A DNA stretch of 64,000 nt from positions 1 to 64,000 of the forward strand of contig NZ_LFCT01000010.1 of NCBI RefSeq assembly GCF_008692605.1, written 5' to 3'. Under the pieces are notes generated by a model that was given only the letters and a program-made list of their open reading frames with translations, was not told the DNA's origin and made no database searches. The stretch is from Sphingobium estronivorans. GTDB taxonomy: Bacteria > Pseudomonadota > Alphaproteobacteria > Sphingomonadales > Sphingomonadaceae. Position numbers and translations under genes: made by a program. Position 1 is the stretch's first letter. Each line of letters opens with the position of its first letter. This document shows positions 35,747 to 46,753 of this stretch, piece by piece.

Positions 35747-37747
35747 TTATTCCATCTCCAGAATGATCGCATCGACCGGCAGGCTCTCGCCCTGCGCGGC
35801 GGACACGCTCTTCACCACGCCCGCCTTTTGCGCGCGCAGGATATTCTCCATCTTCATTGCCTCGATCACGGCGAGCGGTTGGCCGGCCTCGACCTTGTCG
35901 CCTTCCTTGACGTGCAGCGCGACCAGCAGGCCCGGCATCGGGCAGATCAGGAAGCGCGACAGATCCGGCGGGATCTTTTCGATCATATGCTTGGCATGAA
36001 CCGCGGCATGAGCCGGCAGAATGCGCAGCTTGTGGCTGGCACCATGAGCCGTCAGGACGAAGCCAGAACGCACCGCCGCGATCTTCACCGCCAGTTGTTC
36101 CTCGCCGAACTCAGCCTCGATCAGCCGGTCGCCGGGCGTATATTCCAGCGCCATGTCGAGTGCTTCGCCGTCGACACTCACGTCGTCGCCATTGATGACG
36201 ACGTCATGGATGGCATCGCCGATCTTCACCTGCCAGTCCGTCGGCGCCTTGAGCTTCTTGCCCAACTGTCCGTCGATCCGGCGGGCGCGGTCGGCCTGCG
36301 CCATGGCGGCAAAGGCGCCAATGGCCGACAATTTCCTGAGCAGCGTCCCGGAGGCCGGAGCGCCCGTGAAGCCCTCGGGATATTCCTCGGCAATGAAGCC
36401 CGTGGTGATGTTGCCGGAGCGGAAACGCTCATGCTGCATCAGCGCGGAGACGAAATCGATATTATGGCCCGGCCCCTCGATCTCGAACTGGTCGAGCGCC
36501 GCGATCTGCTTGTCGATGGCCTCCAGACGGGTCGGCGCCCAGGTGACCAGCTTGGCGATCATCGGGTCGTAGAACATGCTGACCTCGCCACCCTCGACCA
36601 CGCCGTCATCGACGCGCACAATGGCTCCATTCTCATCAGCGCCGGTCTCAGGCGGGTTGTACCGGATCAGGCGGCCCGTCGAGGGCAGGAAGCCGCGATA
36701 GGGGTCCTCGGCATAGACGCGGTTCTCGATCGACCAGCCGTTGATCTTCACATCCTCCTGACGGAAGGACAGTTCCTCGCCATTGGCGACGCGGATCATC
36801 TGTTCGACCAGATCGAGGCCGGTGATCTCTTCGGTGACCGGATGTTCCACCTGCAAACGGGTGTTCATTTCCAGGAAGTAGAAGCCGTCGCCGGTCTTGT
36901 CCGCGCCCGACACGATCAGTTCGACCGTGCCCGCGCTGAAATAGCCGACCGCGCGCGACAGGGCGACGCATTGCTCGCCCATCTTCTTGCGCATTTCCGG
37001 GCTGACGAAGGGCGACGGCGCTTCCTCGACCACCTTCTGGTGGCGGCGCTGGATCGAGCATTCGCGCTCGTTCAGATAGACGATGTTGCCGTGCTGGTCG
37101 CCCAGGATCTGGATTTCGATGTGGCGCGGGCTTTCGATGAACTTCTCGATGAACACGCGGTCGTCGCCGAAGCTGTTCAGCCCCTCGCGCTTGGTTGCCT
37201 CGAAGCCTTCGCGCACATCTTGCTCGCTATAGGCAAGGCGCATGCCCTTGCCGCCACCACCGGCGGAAGCCTTCATCATCACCGGATAGCCGATCTCGTT
37301 GGAGATGCGGACGGCATGCTCGGTATCCTCGATCACGCCGACGAAGCCGGGGACGACGTTAACGCCAGCCGCCTTGGCGAGTTTCTTGGACTCGATCTTG
37401 TCGCCCATCGCCGCAATCGCGTTGGCGGGCGGGCCGACGAAGATGATGCCCTCCGCGTCGAGCGCCTTGCGGAAGCTCTCGCGTTCGGAGAGGAAACCAT
37501 AGCCCGGATGCACCGCATCAGCGCCAGTCGCCTTGCACGCCTCAATGATCTTGTCGGCGATCAGATAGGACTGAGCGGCGGGAGACGGCCCGACATGGAC
37601 GGCTTCGTCGGCCATCAGCACATGCGGCGCGCGGGCATCCGCATCCGAATAGACCGCCACGGTCTTGATGCCCATCTTCCGCGCGGTGCGGATGACGCGG
37701 CATGCGATTTCGCCACGGTTCGCGATCAGGATCTTGGTGATTGCCAT
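35747..37747 (-). CDS. pccA: propionyl-CoA carboxylase alpha subunit (biotin carboxylase plus biotin carrier)
   Basis: A 666-residue fusion of biotin carboxylase (residues about 1-450; ATP-grasp GGGGKGMR, catalytic MNTRLQVEHPVTEEITGLDLV) with a BT linker and a C-terminal biotin carrier domain, VIEAMKMENIL with the biotinylated Lys. With PccB it makes methylmalonyl-CoA. The N-terminal ILIANRGEIACRVIRTA is canonical. It lies 102 bases after bioB in the propionyl-CoA cluster, so substrate assignment to propionyl- rather than methylcrotonyl- or acetyl-CoA follows the neighbours. Confidence 0.93.
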   Translation of the reverse strand: MAITKILIANRGEIACRVIRTARKMGIKTVAVYSDADARAPHVLMADEAVHVGPSPAAQSYLIADKIIEACKATGADAVHPGYGFLSERESFRKALDAEGIIFVGPPANAIAAMGDKIESKKLAKAAGVNVVPGFVGVIEDTEHAVRISNEIGYPVMMKASAGGGGKGMRLAYSEQDVREGFEATKREGLNSFGDDRVFIEKFIESPRHIEIQILGDQHGNIVYLNERECSIQRRHQKVVEEAPSPFVSPEMRKKMGEQCVALSRAVGYFSAGTVELIVSGADKTGDGFYFLEMNTRLQVEHPVTEEITGLDLVEQMIRVANGEELSFRQEDVKINGWSIENRVYAEDPYRGFLPSTGRLIRYNPPETGADENGAIVRVDDGVVEGGEVSMFYDPMIAKLVTWAPTRLEAIDKQIAALDQFEIEGPGHNIDFVSALMQHERFRSGNITTGFIAEEYPEGFTGAPASGTLLRKLSAIGAFAAMAQADRARRIDGQLGKKLKAPTDWQVKIGDAIHDVVINGDDVSVDGEALDMALEYTPGDRLIEAEFGEEQLAVKIAAVRSGFVLTAHGASHKLRILPAHAAVHAKHMIEKIPPDLSRFLICPMPGLLVALHVKEGDKVEAGQPLAVIEAMKMENILRAQKAGVVKSVSAAQGESLPVDAIILEME

Positions 37748-37849
37748 CTTGTGTCCTTGCCCAGTCCTATTCCTCTCGCCCCGCTTGGTGCGAGTTGTCG
37801 ACGGCCAGCCCCCTCAAAAAGGAGCGTAGCCTTCGACCTGTACGTTGAA

Positions 37850-38848
37850 TTATTCCGCCGCCTCCAGATGCCCGTGCGGCTGCGCCATCATCGGCGTCAG
37901 CCCGAGCTTCGAAAGCAGCGCGCTATCCTTGTCATCCCCGGCATTGGCTGCGGTCAGCAGCTTGTCGCCGGTGAAGATGCTGTTCGCCCCCGCCATGAAG
38001 CAGAGCGCCTGACAGGCCTCGCTCATGCTTTCACGCCCGGCGGAAAGCCGAACCATCGATTGCGGCATGACGATCCGCGCCACGGCGACGGTGCGGACGA
38101 ACTCCACCTCGTCGATCTTGGCGAGCGGCGTGTCCTTGAGCATGTCGCCCAGCACGGTCCCGGCCACCGGCACCAGCGCGTTGATCGGCACGCTTTCGGG
38201 ATGCGGCATGGTGCCCAGCGCATGGAGGAAGCCGATGCGGTCGCTCCGCGTCTCGCCCATGCCGACGATCCCGCCGCAGCATACATTGATGCCCGCGTCG
38301 CGGACATTTTCCAGCGTCTCGATCCGGTCCTCGAAAGTCCGGGTGGTGATGACGTTGGCGTAATTTTCCGGCGAAGTGTCGATATTGTGGTTGTAATAAT
38401 CGAGGCCAGCATCGGCCAACTGCTTCGCCTGATCGGACGACAGCATGCCCAGCGTCATGCAGGTTTCCATGCCCATCTGGCGCACGCCCTTCACCATTTC
38501 GATGAGCTTGGGCATGTCCCGTTCCTTGGGATTGCGCCACGCCGCGCCCATGCAGAAACGGCCCGAGCCATGATCCTTCGCCTGCGCCGCCGCCTGGAGC
38601 ACGGCCTGCACGTCCATCAGCTTGGTCGCTTTCAGGCCGCTTTCCGCCTCGGTCGACTGGCTGCAATAGCCGCAATCCTCCGGGCAGCCGCCGGTCTTGA
38701 TCGAAAGCAGGGTCGATAGCTGCACTTCATTGCGCGGGAAAGTCGCACGATGGATCGACTGCGCCTCGAACATCAGGTCGTTGAAGGGCAGGTCGAACAG
38801 CGCGGCGATCTCGTCGCGGGTCCAGTCGGTGCGGGCGTCTATGGTCAT
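37850..38848 (-). CDS. bioB: biotin synthase
   Basis: A 332-residue radical SAM enzyme inserting sulfur into dethiobiotin. The radical-SAM cluster motif is [11 protein letters not shown] (C-x3-C-x2-C, about residue 50), and the second-cluster residues appear in the conserved [11 protein letters not shown] region and the C-terminal [12 protein letters not shown] stretch. Its ATG (38848) overlaps the mutase stop by one base (TAATG), so it is translationally coupled to a propionyl-CoA operon rather than being in a bio operon; no other bio gene is near. Confidence 0.95.
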   Translation of the reverse strand: MTIDARTDWTRDEIAALFDLPFNDLMFEAQSIHRATFPRNEVQLSTLLSIKTGGCPEDCGYCSQSTEAESGLKATKLMDVQAVLQAAAQAKDHGSGRFCMGAAWRNPKERDMPKLIEMVKGVRQMGMETCMTLGMLSSDQAKQLADAGLDYYNHNIDTSPENYANVITTRTFEDRIETLENVRDAGINVCCGGIVGMGETRSDRIGFLHALGTMPHPESVPINALVPVAGTVLGDMLKDTPLAKIDEVEFVRTVAVARIVMPQSMVRLSAGRESMSEACQALCFMAGANSIFTGDKLLTAANAGDDKDSALLSKLGLTPMMAQPHGHLEAAE

Positions 38849-41001
38849 TACGCGGCTTCCTCTAGCCCCGCCGGGGGCATGTTGTGGCCGAGGAGGCGCA
38901 GCACATCGGCGGCGCATTCCACGACGTTGGAGCCCGGTCCATAAATGCCCTGAACGCCTGCGTCACGGAGGAAGTCATAATCCTGAGGCGGAATGACCCC
39001 GCCCGCGATCACCTTGATGTCGTTGCGGCCCTTTTCCCGAAGCTGCCTGATGAGTTCGGGGATCAGCGTTTTATGCCCCGCCGCCAGCGACGAAGCGCCC
39101 ACGACGTCCACGCCGCTGTCGAGCGCCAGAACCACCGTTTCCTCCGGCGTCTGGAACAACGGACCCGAGACGATTTCGAAGCCCATGTCTCCAAAAGCGG
39201 ACGCAATCACGTTGGCGCCCCGGTCATGACCGTCCTGCCCCATCTTGGCGATAAGGATTTTCGGTTTGCGACCGAGGCGCCGCTCGACGGCCTGCACCCC
39301 GTCAAGAACCTGTTTCCAGCGACTGTCTTCCGCATAGGGCTTGGAATAAACGCCTTTCACCGGTGTCGGCACCGTGCCGTAACGGTTGAAGCTGTCTTCC
39401 ATGGCCGCGGAAATTTCGCCCAGCGTTGCGCGAGCACGGGCCGCCTCTACCGCATGGGCGAGGAGGTTGTTCTCGATCGACTGCGGACCGGCAGCAGCCT
39501 GACGCAGCGCTTCCAGCGCGGCCTGGCAAGCGGCCTCGTCGCGCGCGGCCTTGACCCGGTTAATGCGCGCGATCTGCGCTTCACGAACCTTGGTGTTGTC
39601 GACCTCCAGCGTTTCCAGCAGGTCTTCGTTCGCGAGGCGATATTTGTTGACGCCGACGATGACGTCCTCGCCCCGGTCGACGCGTGCCTGACGAGCGGCG
39701 GCGGCGGTCTCGATCATCGCCTTGGGCCAGCCGGCGCCCACGGCCTTCGCCATGCCGCCTTCCGCTTCCACGCGGTCGATGATCTCCTGCGCGGCGTCGA
39801 CCAGTTGCTGGGTCAGCGCCTCGATATAATAGCTGCCACCCAGCGGATCGACGACATTGCACATGCCGGTCTCTTCCTGGATGACGATCTGCGTGTTGCG
39901 CGCGATGCGGGCCGAGAAATCGGTCGGCAACGCAATCGCCTCGTCCAGCGCGTTGGTGTGCAGCGACTGGGTGCCGCCCAGCATCGCCGCCATCGCCTCG
40001 ATGGTGGTGCGCATGACGTTGTTATAGGGGTCCTGCTCGGTCAGGGACACGCCCGACGTCTGGCAATGGGTGCGCAGCATCTTGGAGCGTTCGTCCTGCG
40101 CGCCCAGCTTGGTCATCACCCGATGCCACAGCACACGGGCGGCGCGCAGCTTGGCGATCTCCATGAAGAAATTCATGCCGATGGCGAAGAAGAAGCTCAA
40201 ACGCCCGGCGAACTTGTCGATGTCGAGGCCCGACGCCACGCCGTAGCGCACATATTCCGCGCCATCCGCGATGGTGAAGGCCAGTTCCTGCACCTGCGTC
40301 GCCCCGGCTTCCTGCATATGATAGCCGGAGATGGAGATGCTGTTGAACTTGGGCATCTCGCGGCTGGTATAGCCGAAAATGTCCGAGATAATCCGCATCG
40401 AGGGTTCGGGCGGATAGATATAGGTGTTGCGGACCATGAACTCCTTCAGAATGTCGTTCTGAATGGTTCCGTCCAGCAGCTTGCGCTCGACCCCCTGCTC
40501 CTCGCCCGCGACGATGAAGAAGGCGAGGATCGGGATCACCGCGCCGTTCATGGTCATGGACACCGACATCTTGTCGAGCGGAATGCCGTCGAACAGGATT
40601 TTCATGTCCTCGATCGTGTCGATGGCCACGCCCGCCTTGCCGACGTCGCCGACGACGCGCGGATGGTCGCTGTCATAGCCGCGATGCGTCGCAAGGTCGA
40701 AAGCGACGCTGAGGCCCTTCTGACCGGCCGCGAGGTTGCGGCGATAGAAGGCATTGGATTCCTCGGCAGTCGAGAAGCCCGCATATTGCCGGATGGTCCA
40801 GGGACGGCCCGCATACATGGATGCGCGCACCCCGCGCGTGAACGGCGCGAAACCGGGAAGGCCCGGATCGACGGTCACATCTTCTGCGGTATAGAGCGGC
40901 TTGACGGTGATCCCCTCCGGCGTTTGCCAGTTAAGGTCCTTGCCCTTTACCTCCTTGGCGGCGGCGGTGCTCCATTGATCCAGCATCGGCTTCTCGGTCA
41001 T
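38848..41001 (-). CDS. methylmalonyl-CoA mutase, single-chain form
   Basis: A 717-residue adenosylcobalamin enzyme converting (R)-methylmalonyl-CoA to succinyl-CoA. The N-terminal TIM-barrel has the substrate loop [21 protein letters not shown]; the C-terminal B12 domain has [16 protein letters not shown] (DxHxxG, lower-axial His) and a GVIPPQDY segment. Both domains are in one chain, as in the ScpA/homodimeric type. It is one base after the epimerase stop and overlaps bioB. Confidence 0.96.
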   Translation of the reverse strand: MTEKPMLDQWSTAAAKEVKGKDLNWQTPEGITVKPLYTAEDVTVDPGLPGFAPFTRGVRASMYAGRPWTIRQYAGFSTAEESNAFYRRNLAAGQKGLSVAFDLATHRGYDSDHPRVVGDVGKAGVAIDTIEDMKILFDGIPLDKMSVSMTMNGAVIPILAFFIVAGEEQGVERKLLDGTIQNDILKEFMVRNTYIYPPEPSMRIISDIFGYTSREMPKFNSISISGYHMQEAGATQVQELAFTIADGAEYVRYGVASGLDIDKFAGRLSFFFAIGMNFFMEIAKLRAARVLWHRVMTKLGAQDERSKMLRTHCQTSGVSLTEQDPYNNVMRTTIEAMAAMLGGTQSLHTNALDEAIALPTDFSARIARNTQIVIQEETGMCNVVDPLGGSYYIEALTQQLVDAAQEIIDRVEAEGGMAKAVGAGWPKAMIETAAAARQARVDRGEDVIVGVNKYRLANEDLLETLEVDNTKVREAQIARINRVKAARDEAACQAALEALRQAAAGPQSIENNLLAHAVEAARARATLGEISAAMEDSFNRYGTVPTPVKGVYSKPYAEDSRWKQVLDGVQAVERRLGRKPKILIAKMGQDGHDRGANVIASAFGDMGFEIVSGPLFQTPEETVVLALDSGVDVVGASSLAAGHKTLIPELIRQLREKGRNDIKVIAGGVIPPQDYDFLRDAGVQGIYGPGSNVVECAADVLRLLGHNMPPAGLEEAA

Positions 41002-41002
41002 A

Positions 41003-41443
41003 TCAATGCGCGCCCTCTTTCGGCGTTTCCATGATTTCAGTCAGCACCCCGTTCATGTCCTTGGGGTGGACGAAGAAGATCAGCGTGCCATGCGCACCGA
41101 TGCGCGGTTCGCCCAGCACCTTTTTGCCCATCCCTTCGAACCAGGCCTTGGCCTCATGAATGTCGGGCACTTCATAGCACATATGATGCTGCCCGCCCGC
41201 CGGGTTCTTGGCGATGAAACCATGGATGGGGCTGTTCTCGCCCAACGGCTCGATCAGTTCGATCTGCGTGCCGTTGGTGCCATTCTCGCCCGGCGTATCG
41301 ACGAAACACACCTTCACTCCCTGCGCGGGCAGGTCGAAGGGCTCATGCGTGATCGTCGCACCCATGACATCGCGATAATAGGCGATGCTCGCTTCGAGCG
41401 AAGGCGTCGCGACGCCGATATGATTAAGACGGCCGAGTTTCAT
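41003..41443 (-). CDS. mce: methylmalonyl-CoA epimerase
   Basis: A 146-residue glyoxalase-fold epimerase that interconverts (S)- and (R)-methylmalonyl-CoA, linking carboxylase and mutase. [20 protein letters not shown] carries the first metal His; [16 protein letters not shown] and the C-terminal [13 protein letters not shown] (the last metal Glu) are conserved. GAGAGG precedes the ATG and lies within the pccB stop region. The gap to the mutase is one base. Confidence 0.95.
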   Translation of the reverse strand: MKLGRLNHIGVATPSLEASIAYYRDVMGATITHEPFDLPAQGVKVCFVDTPGENGTNGTQIELIEPLGENSPIHGFIAKNPAGGQHHMCYEVPDIHEAKAWFEGMGKKVLGEPRIGAHGTLIFFVHPKDMNGVLTEIMETPKEGAH

Positions 41444-41456
41444 GGCTACCCTCTCC

Positions 41457-42989
41457 TCAGAGCGGAATATTGTCGTGCTTCTTCCACGGATTTTCGAGGC
41501 TCTTGTTGCGCAGCTTGCGCAGGCCCAGAGCGATCCGCTTGCGGGTCGAGTGCGGCTGGATCACCTCGTCGATGAAGCCCTTGCTCGCCGCCACGAAGGG
41601 GTTGGCGAAGCGGTCTTCATATTCCTTGGTCTTTTCCGCGATCTCTTCCGGCGTCTTGCCGCGGAAGATGATCTCGACCGCGCCCTTGGCGCCCATCACC
41701 GCGATTTCGGCGGTCGGCCAGGCATAGTTCAGATCGCCGCGCAGATGCTTGGACGACATAACGTCATAGGCGCCTCCATAGGCCTTGCGCGTGATGACGG
41801 TGATCTTCGGCACGGTCGCTTCGGCATAGGCGAACAGCAGCTTGGCGCCATGCTTGATGATGCCCGAATGCTCCTGCGCGGTACCCGGCAGGAAGCCCGG
41901 CACGTCGACGAAGGTGACGAGCGGAATTTCGAACGCGTCGCAGAAGCGGACGAAACGGCCAGCCTTCTTGGAGGAGTTGATGTCGAGCACGCCCGCCAGC
42001 ACCATCGGCTGGTTGGCGATAATGCCCACCGTCTTGCCTTCAACCCGGCCGAAGCCGCAGATGATGTTGCCCGCATGGGCCGGCTGCACCTCGAAGAAGT
42101 CGCCCTCGTCCACAACCTTGCGGATCAGCTCATGCATATCATAGGGCTGGTTCGCATTGGCCGGGATCAGCGTGTCGAGGCTGTCCTCCATCCGGTCCCA
42201 AGGATCGGCGCTCGGCCGCTCCGGCACCGGCTCCTTGTTGGAAGCGGGCAGGAAGTCCACGAAATCGCGGACCGCCAGCAGGGCTTCGATATCGTTCTCG
42301 AATGCCACGTCGGCAACGCCGGACTTGGTGGTGTGGGTGATCGCGCCGCCCAATTCCTCCTGCGTCACGACCTCGTTCGTCACCGTCTTGACCACGTCCG
42401 GACCGGTCACGAACATGAAGCTCGAATCCTTCACCATGAAGATGAAGTCGGTCATTGCAGGCGAGTAAACCGCGCCGCCCGCGCACGGCCCCATGATGAC
42501 GCTGATCTGCGGCACCACGCCCGAGGCCAGCACGTTGCGCTGGAAAATTTCCGCATATCCGGCGAGCGAAGCCACGCCTTCCTGAATGCGCGCACCACCC
42601 GAGTCATTGAGACCGATCACCGGCGCACCGACCTTCATGGCGATGTCCATGATCTTGCAGATCTTCATCGCGTGCCGTTCCGATACCGCACCGCCATAAA
42701 CGGTGAAATCCTGCGAGAACACATAGACCAGCCGGCCGTTGATCGTGCCCGATCCGGTGACGACGCCGTCGCCCGGAATATGCTGTTCGTCCATGCCGAA
42801 GTCGATGCAGTTATGCTCGACATACATGTCCAGCTCTTCGAAGCTGTCCTCGTCCAGCAGCACTTCCAACCGCTCCCGTGCGGTCAGCTTGCCCTTGGCA
42901 TGCTGGCCGTCGATGCGGCGTTGACCACCGCCCAGGCGCGCGGCTTCGCGCTTGGCTTCCAGCTGTTCGATGATGGCGAGCTTCGACAT
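41457..42989 (-). CDS. pccB: propionyl-CoA carboxylase beta subunit (carboxyltransferase)
   Basis: A 510-residue carboxyltransferase. [21 protein letters not shown] is the family N-terminus, [20 protein letters not shown] and [16 protein letters not shown] form the oxyanion-binding loops, and [34 protein letters not shown] is the CoA/biotin-facing region. The ATG at 42989 has GGAGAG about 11 bases before it. It is the first gene of the leftward cluster and faces the PccR operator array. Confidence 0.96.
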   Translation of the reverse strand: MSKLAIIEQLEAKREAARLGGGQRRIDGQHAKGKLTARERLEVLLDEDSFEELDMYVEHNCIDFGMDEQHIPGDGVVTGSGTINGRLVYVFSQDFTVYGGAVSERHAMKICKIMDIAMKVGAPVIGLNDSGGARIQEGVASLAGYAEIFQRNVLASGVVPQISVIMGPCAGGAVYSPAMTDFIFMVKDSSFMFVTGPDVVKTVTNEVVTQEELGGAITHTTKSGVADVAFENDIEALLAVRDFVDFLPASNKEPVPERPSADPWDRMEDSLDTLIPANANQPYDMHELIRKVVDEGDFFEVQPAHAGNIICGFGRVEGKTVGIIANQPMVLAGVLDINSSKKAGRFVRFCDAFEIPLVTFVDVPGFLPGTAQEHSGIIKHGAKLLFAYAEATVPKITVITRKAYGGAYDVMSSKHLRGDLNYAWPTAEIAVMGAKGAVEIIFRGKTPEEIAEKTKEYEDRFANPFVAASKGFIDEVIQPHSTRKRIALGLRKLRNKSLENPWKKHDNIPL

Positions 42990-43052
42990 ATCAGTTTTAC
43001 TCTCCGGCTTGTCGCGGGCGTCTATGTTCGCCCCCTTCCAATTTTTCCGCAT

Positions 43053-43098
43053 TTTCGCAAATGCAATTTTGCCAATTTGCAAATTGCGATTTTGCAAA
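43053..43098. promoter_or_regulatory. cluster of TTTGCAAA-type elements, candidate PccR operator
   Basis: Two perfect TTTGCAAA octamers (43076-43083 and 43091-43098) and two near copies, TTCGCAAA (43054-43061) and TTTGCCAA (43068-43075), are packed in the 122-bp gap between pccB and the divergent regulator. The octamer is itself palindromic. As I recall, Rhodobacter PccR binds paired TTTGCAAA with a four-base spacer; here the perfect pair is spaced by seven, so the match is to the half-site, not to the exact arrangement. Both promoters could be controlled from here. Confidence 0.75.
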
Positions 43099-43111
43099 TT
43101 ATGGGCGAACC

Positions 43112-44527
43112 ATGGCTCGTGGCAATCGTATCTTCGCAGGTCCGCGCCTGCGCCAACTCCGTCTTGACCATCGCATGGACCAGGCGACCATGGCACAGGC
43201 GTTGGGTATATCCGTATCCTATCTCAGCCAGCTTGAGAATGATGATCGTCCTCTCACCGCCAAGGTGAAGGCCGCACTTGCCAGCGCCTTTCCGACCGAC
43301 TGGGCCAGCTTCGACAGTCGGGAGGAGGAACAGTTGCTGGGCGCCTTCGCCTTTGCGCTGGCTCATCCCGAACTGCCCGGGGCGCCGATGGAACCAGAGC
43401 GGATTGAAAAGCTGCATCTGCAATTCCCTGAATTCGCAGCACGCTATGTCGACCTATACAATGCTCATATGCGCGCCAATGAGCGCATCAACATGATCGA
43501 GGAGGCGATCGCCAACGATCACGCGGTCCAGGCCCGCCTGCCTTGGGAGGCTGTTCGCGACTGGTTTCACGAAGGGGGCAATTACGTCCATCCGCTCGAC
43601 TGCCTGGCGGAAGACATGGCTGCCAGCTTCACGGCGGGTCAATCGCTGGACGAAGGCATGCTGGTCGAAGCGCTGGCACGGCGGCACGGCATCGAAACGC
43701 TGATCGCGGAAACCCCGGATTTCGCGCTCCGCTCCTATACCAGCAGCGAAAAGCGCCTGTTCGTGAATGCGGCCCTTCCAACCGAAAGCCGCAAATTCAT
43801 GCTGGCCCACCAGCTTATGATGCTGGAAGGGCAGGCCGTGATCGCGGACGTAGTGAGCAAGGCCGCCCTGCCCGTCATGGGTGCCGACCGCCTGCTCGCC
43901 ATCGGGCTTGGCAATTATGCCGCGGGCGCGCTGCTGATGCCTTACGCCCCATTCCGGGAGGCTGCCCGCGAAGTCCGCCATGACATCGACCGCCTGGCGC
44001 GGCGCTTCGGCGTGAGTTTCGAACAGGCCTGCCATCGCCTCTCGACGCTTCAGCGACCGGGCCTGCGCGGTATCCCCTTCTTCTTCTGCCGCGTCGATAT
44101 GGCGGGCAATATCACCAAGCGCCACAGCGCCACCCGCCTGCAATTTGCGCGGTTCGGCGGTGCCTGCCCCTTGTGGAACGTCCATGAAGCGGTCGCCGTG
44201 CCCGATCGGATCAACGTTCAGCTTGGTGAAACGCCGGACGGCGTGCGCTATGTCTCGATGGCGAAGGGGTTGGTCAAACCTTCCGGCAGCTACAGCCGTA
44301 CTCCGCGCCGCTTCGCCGTGGTGCTGGGTTGCGAAATCGCCCATGCGGCGAACTTCGTCTATGCCGATGGGCTGCAACTGGAAGTGGAGGGCGCCGCGAC
44401 CCCCATCGGCATCACCTGCCGCCTCTGCTCACGCCAAAGCTGCGATCAGCGTGCCTTTCCTCCTGCCGACCGGCCGATCCATGTCGATCCCGACAACCGG
44501 CAGATCGTGCCTTACTGGATAGGTTAG
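43112..44527 (+). CDS. pccR: short-chain fatty acyl-CoA regulator (ScfR family), PccR-like
   Basis: A 471-residue regulator with an N-terminal XRE-type helix-turn-helix (about residues 10-65, [18 protein letters not shown]), a middle degenerate IrrE-like domain, and a C-terminal DUF2083 domain with clustered cysteines ([18 protein letters not shown]). This layout is the ScfR family (PccR, MccR, RamB), which senses short-chain acyl-CoAs. Divergent placement next to pccB, with TTTGCAAA elements between, identifies it as the likely propionyl-CoA-responsive activator of the cluster. The ATG at 43112 lies 13 bases past the last element, suggesting autoregulation. Confidence 0.9.
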   Translation: MARGNRIFAGPRLRQLRLDHRMDQATMAQALGISVSYLSQLENDDRPLTAKVKAALASAFPTDWASFDSREEEQLLGAFAFALAHPELPGAPMEPERIEKLHLQFPEFAARYVDLYNAHMRANERINMIEEAIANDHAVQARLPWEAVRDWFHEGGNYVHPLDCLAEDMAASFTAGQSLDEGMLVEALARRHGIETLIAETPDFALRSYTSSEKRLFVNAALPTESRKFMLAHQLMMLEGQAVIADVVSKAALPVMGADRLLAIGLGNYAAGALLMPYAPFREAAREVRHDIDRLARRFGVSFEQACHRLSTLQRPGLRGIPFFFCRVDMAGNITKRHSATRLQFARFGGACPLWNVHEAVAVPDRINVQLGETPDGVRYVSMAKGLVKPSGSYSRTPRRFAVVLGCEIAHAANFVYADGLQLEVEGAATPIGITCRLCSRQSCDQRAFPPADRPIHVDPDNRQIVPYWIG

Positions 44528-44603
44528 GGTATGGGCGGGGCCGCAATCCGGCTTGCGGAAACTGGCCCTGTCGCTCCTTTGTCTCTCCCGGTAGGAAAGG
44601 TGG

Positions 44604-45320
44604 ATGATCGATACAGGCATTCCGACAGACAAGGCTCTCCAACATGAGTTGGAACATGCAGGCTATGCGCGCCTGCCCGGCCCCGGCCTGTTGGACAAGC
44701 TTGGAGTTGGGGCCGCCGATTGGCGCGCTTTTGCGCGAAGCTGGGACGATCTTGGGACCGATCTCTATATGGCTGACGGAGGCCGCTACCGCCGGCGCCG
44801 TCACGCGACCCTCTCAAGCGACAACGGAAACTTCATCCGTAAACCGCACCAGCCGCATTTCCAAAGCCGCGATTACAATCGCTTGAACGGCGACGTGCAG
44901 CGCTGGTTCGATCCCGTCGCACAATCGACGATCGACAATGCCGTCATGCAATCCATCTTCGCTTTTTGCGCCCGCAGCTTCCCCCTGACCGGGCGGCAGC
45001 ATGTCGAACTGCACCAGTTTCGCATCGAGGCGCATGTGGACGAAACCGGCCGCCCCACGCCCGAAGGCATGCATCGCGACGGCGTGGATTGGGTCTTCGT
45101 CATGCTGATCGAGCGCCGCAATATCCGGGAAGGCACCACTCGGATCGGTACGCCGGAAGGGCGGGAACTGGGCGAATTCACCCTCGCCCGGCCCGGCGAC
45201 GCAGTGCTGATCGACGACCGCCGCATCATGCACGGCGTCACGGCAATCCACGCGGTCGACGCCGCGCAACCCGCGTGGCGCGACGCCCTCGTCCTTACCT
45301 TCGCAGCAGAGCCGAAATAG
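44604..45320 (+). CDS. 2OG-Fe(II) dioxygenase family protein, substrate unknown
   Basis: A 238-residue protein resembling the 2OG-Fe_Oxy_2 family that includes bacterial amino-acid hydroxylases. The metal triad fits His157 and Asp159 (GMHRDGVDW) and His210 (RRIMHGVT), with a following Arg in RDALVLTF for 2-oxoglutarate. No signal peptide. It lies 76 bases after pccR in the same direction and converges with gor. In characterised relatives the substrate is a free amino acid such as isoleucine; nothing here fixes it. Confidence 0.75.
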   Translation: MIDTGIPTDKALQHELEHAGYARLPGPGLLDKLGVGAADWRAFARSWDDLGTDLYMADGGRYRRRRHATLSSDNGNFIRKPHQPHFQSRDYNRLNGDVQRWFDPVAQSTIDNAVMQSIFAFCARSFPLTGRQHVELHQFRIEAHVDETGRPTPEGMHRDGVDWVFVMLIERRNIREGTTRIGTPEGRELGEFTLARPGDAVLIDDRRIMHGVTAIHAVDAAQPAWRDALVLTFAAEPK

Positions 45321-45338
45321 CGCGGCTGCCCTCGATCC

Positions 45339-46685
45339 TTATTTCAGCAGCACCAGTTCCTCGGCCATGCTGGGATGCAGGGCCACGGTATCGTCGAATT
45401 CCTGCTTGGTGAGGCCCGCCTTCACGGCGATGGCGGCGGCCTGAAGGATTTCCGGTGCGTCCGGTCCGATCATGTGCAGCCCGACCACGCGATTCGTCGT
45501 GGCATCCACCACCATCTTGTAGAGCGCCCGCTCATCCCGCCCGGCCAGCACATTCTTCATCGGGCGAAAATCGGACGTATAGACCTTCACCGTCCCCAGC
45601 TTGTCCTTCGCCTGCGCCTCGGTCATGCCCACACCGGCAAGGGGCGGATGGCTGAACACAGCGGACGGCACGCAATGATAATCGACCGTCCGCGGATTGT
45701 CCCCGAACACCGTATCCGCAAAAGCATGGCCTTCGCGGATCGCCACCGGGGTCAGTTGCAGGCGGTCGGTCACATCGCCTACGGCATAGATGCTTTCGAC
45801 ATTGGTCCGGCTGTAATCGTCAACCTTGATCGCGCCCTTTTCGTTCAACTCGACCCCGGCATGTTCCAAGCCCAACCCGTCGACATGCGGCTGACGCCCG
45901 GTCGCGAACACCAGCAGGTCGCAGGCAATCGGATCGCCATTCTTGAAGCGCACGCAAAGCGTCCCGTCCTCATTCTTCTCGATCTTCTCCATCTCGGCGT
46001 TGAAGCGGAAATGGATCCCCTTCATCGTCGAAATCTGGAGCAGCCGGTCACGAATGCTCTCGTCATAGCCGCGCAGCAGCGTGCCCGACCGGTTCACCAT
46101 CGTCACATGGCTGCCGAACTGGTGGAAGATCCCGGCAAATTCATTGGCGATATAGCCACCACCAACAATCACGATGCGCTTTGGACATTCGTCGAGATGA
46201 AACAGCTCATTCGACGTCACGCCATGTTCCGCCCCCTCGACGTCGGGGATCACCGGCCAGGCGCCGGTCGCGACCAGAATGTATTTCGCGCTCACTTCCC
46301 GCCCGCTGGACAGCTTCACGCGATGCGGCCCGGTGATCGTCGCGCGTTCGGAGATCAACTCGACCTTATGGCTGTCGAGCGTGTTCTTGTAGAGCCCTTC
46401 CAGCCGATCCACATCGGCCAGCACATTGTCGCGCAGCGCAGTCCATTCGAACCCGCAATCGGGCACATTCCAGCCGAAGCGCCGCGCATCCTTCAGATCC
46501 TCGGCAAAATGCGCGCCATAGATCAGCAGCTTCTTGGGCACGCAGCCGCGAATGACGCAGGTGCCGCCAACGCGATATTCCTCGGCAACCGCGACCTTCG
46601 CGCCATGGGCCGCGGCCACGCGCGACGCCCGCACGCCCCCAGATCCTGCACCGATGACGAAAAGGTCGAAGTCGTAATCGCTCAT
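45339..46685 (-). CDS. gor: glutathione-disulfide reductase
   Basis: A 448-residue flavoprotein of the pyridine nucleotide-disulfide oxidoreductase family. FAD binding GAGSGGVRASR, the redox disulfide GGTCVIRGCVPKK (Cys-x4-Cys), the NADPH loop VGGGYIANEFAG and the C-terminal HPSMAEE, with the active-site His-Glu pair, are all present. It reduces GSSG with NADPH. It lies 68 bases after pgi, same direction, so the two may be co-transcribed, coupling NADPH-linked sugar metabolism to redox. Confidence 0.96.
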   Translation of the reverse strand: MSDYDFDLFVIGAGSGGVRASRVAAAHGAKVAVAEEYRVGGTCVIRGCVPKKLLIYGAHFAEDLKDARRFGWNVPDCGFEWTALRDNVLADVDRLEGLYKNTLDSHKVELISERATITGPHRVKLSSGREVSAKYILVATGAWPVIPDVEGAEHGVTSNELFHLDECPKRIVIVGGGYIANEFAGIFHQFGSHVTMVNRSGTLLRGYDESIRDRLLQISTMKGIHFRFNAEMEKIEKNEDGTLCVRFKNGDPIACDLLVFATGRQPHVDGLGLEHAGVELNEKGAIKVDDYSRTNVESIYAVGDVTDRLQLTPVAIREGHAFADTVFGDNPRTVDYHCVPSAVFSHPPLAGVGMTEAQAKDKLGTVKVYTSDFRPMKNVLAGRDERALYKMVVDATTNRVVGLHMIGPDAPEILQAAAIAVKAGLTKQEFDDTVALHPSMAEELVLLK

Positions 46686-46753
46686 TCATGCCTCCGCTGG
46701 GGTTGGGCTCGCATATGGAGCCTGGCCCGCGCAGTTACAAATGAGATTTGCTC

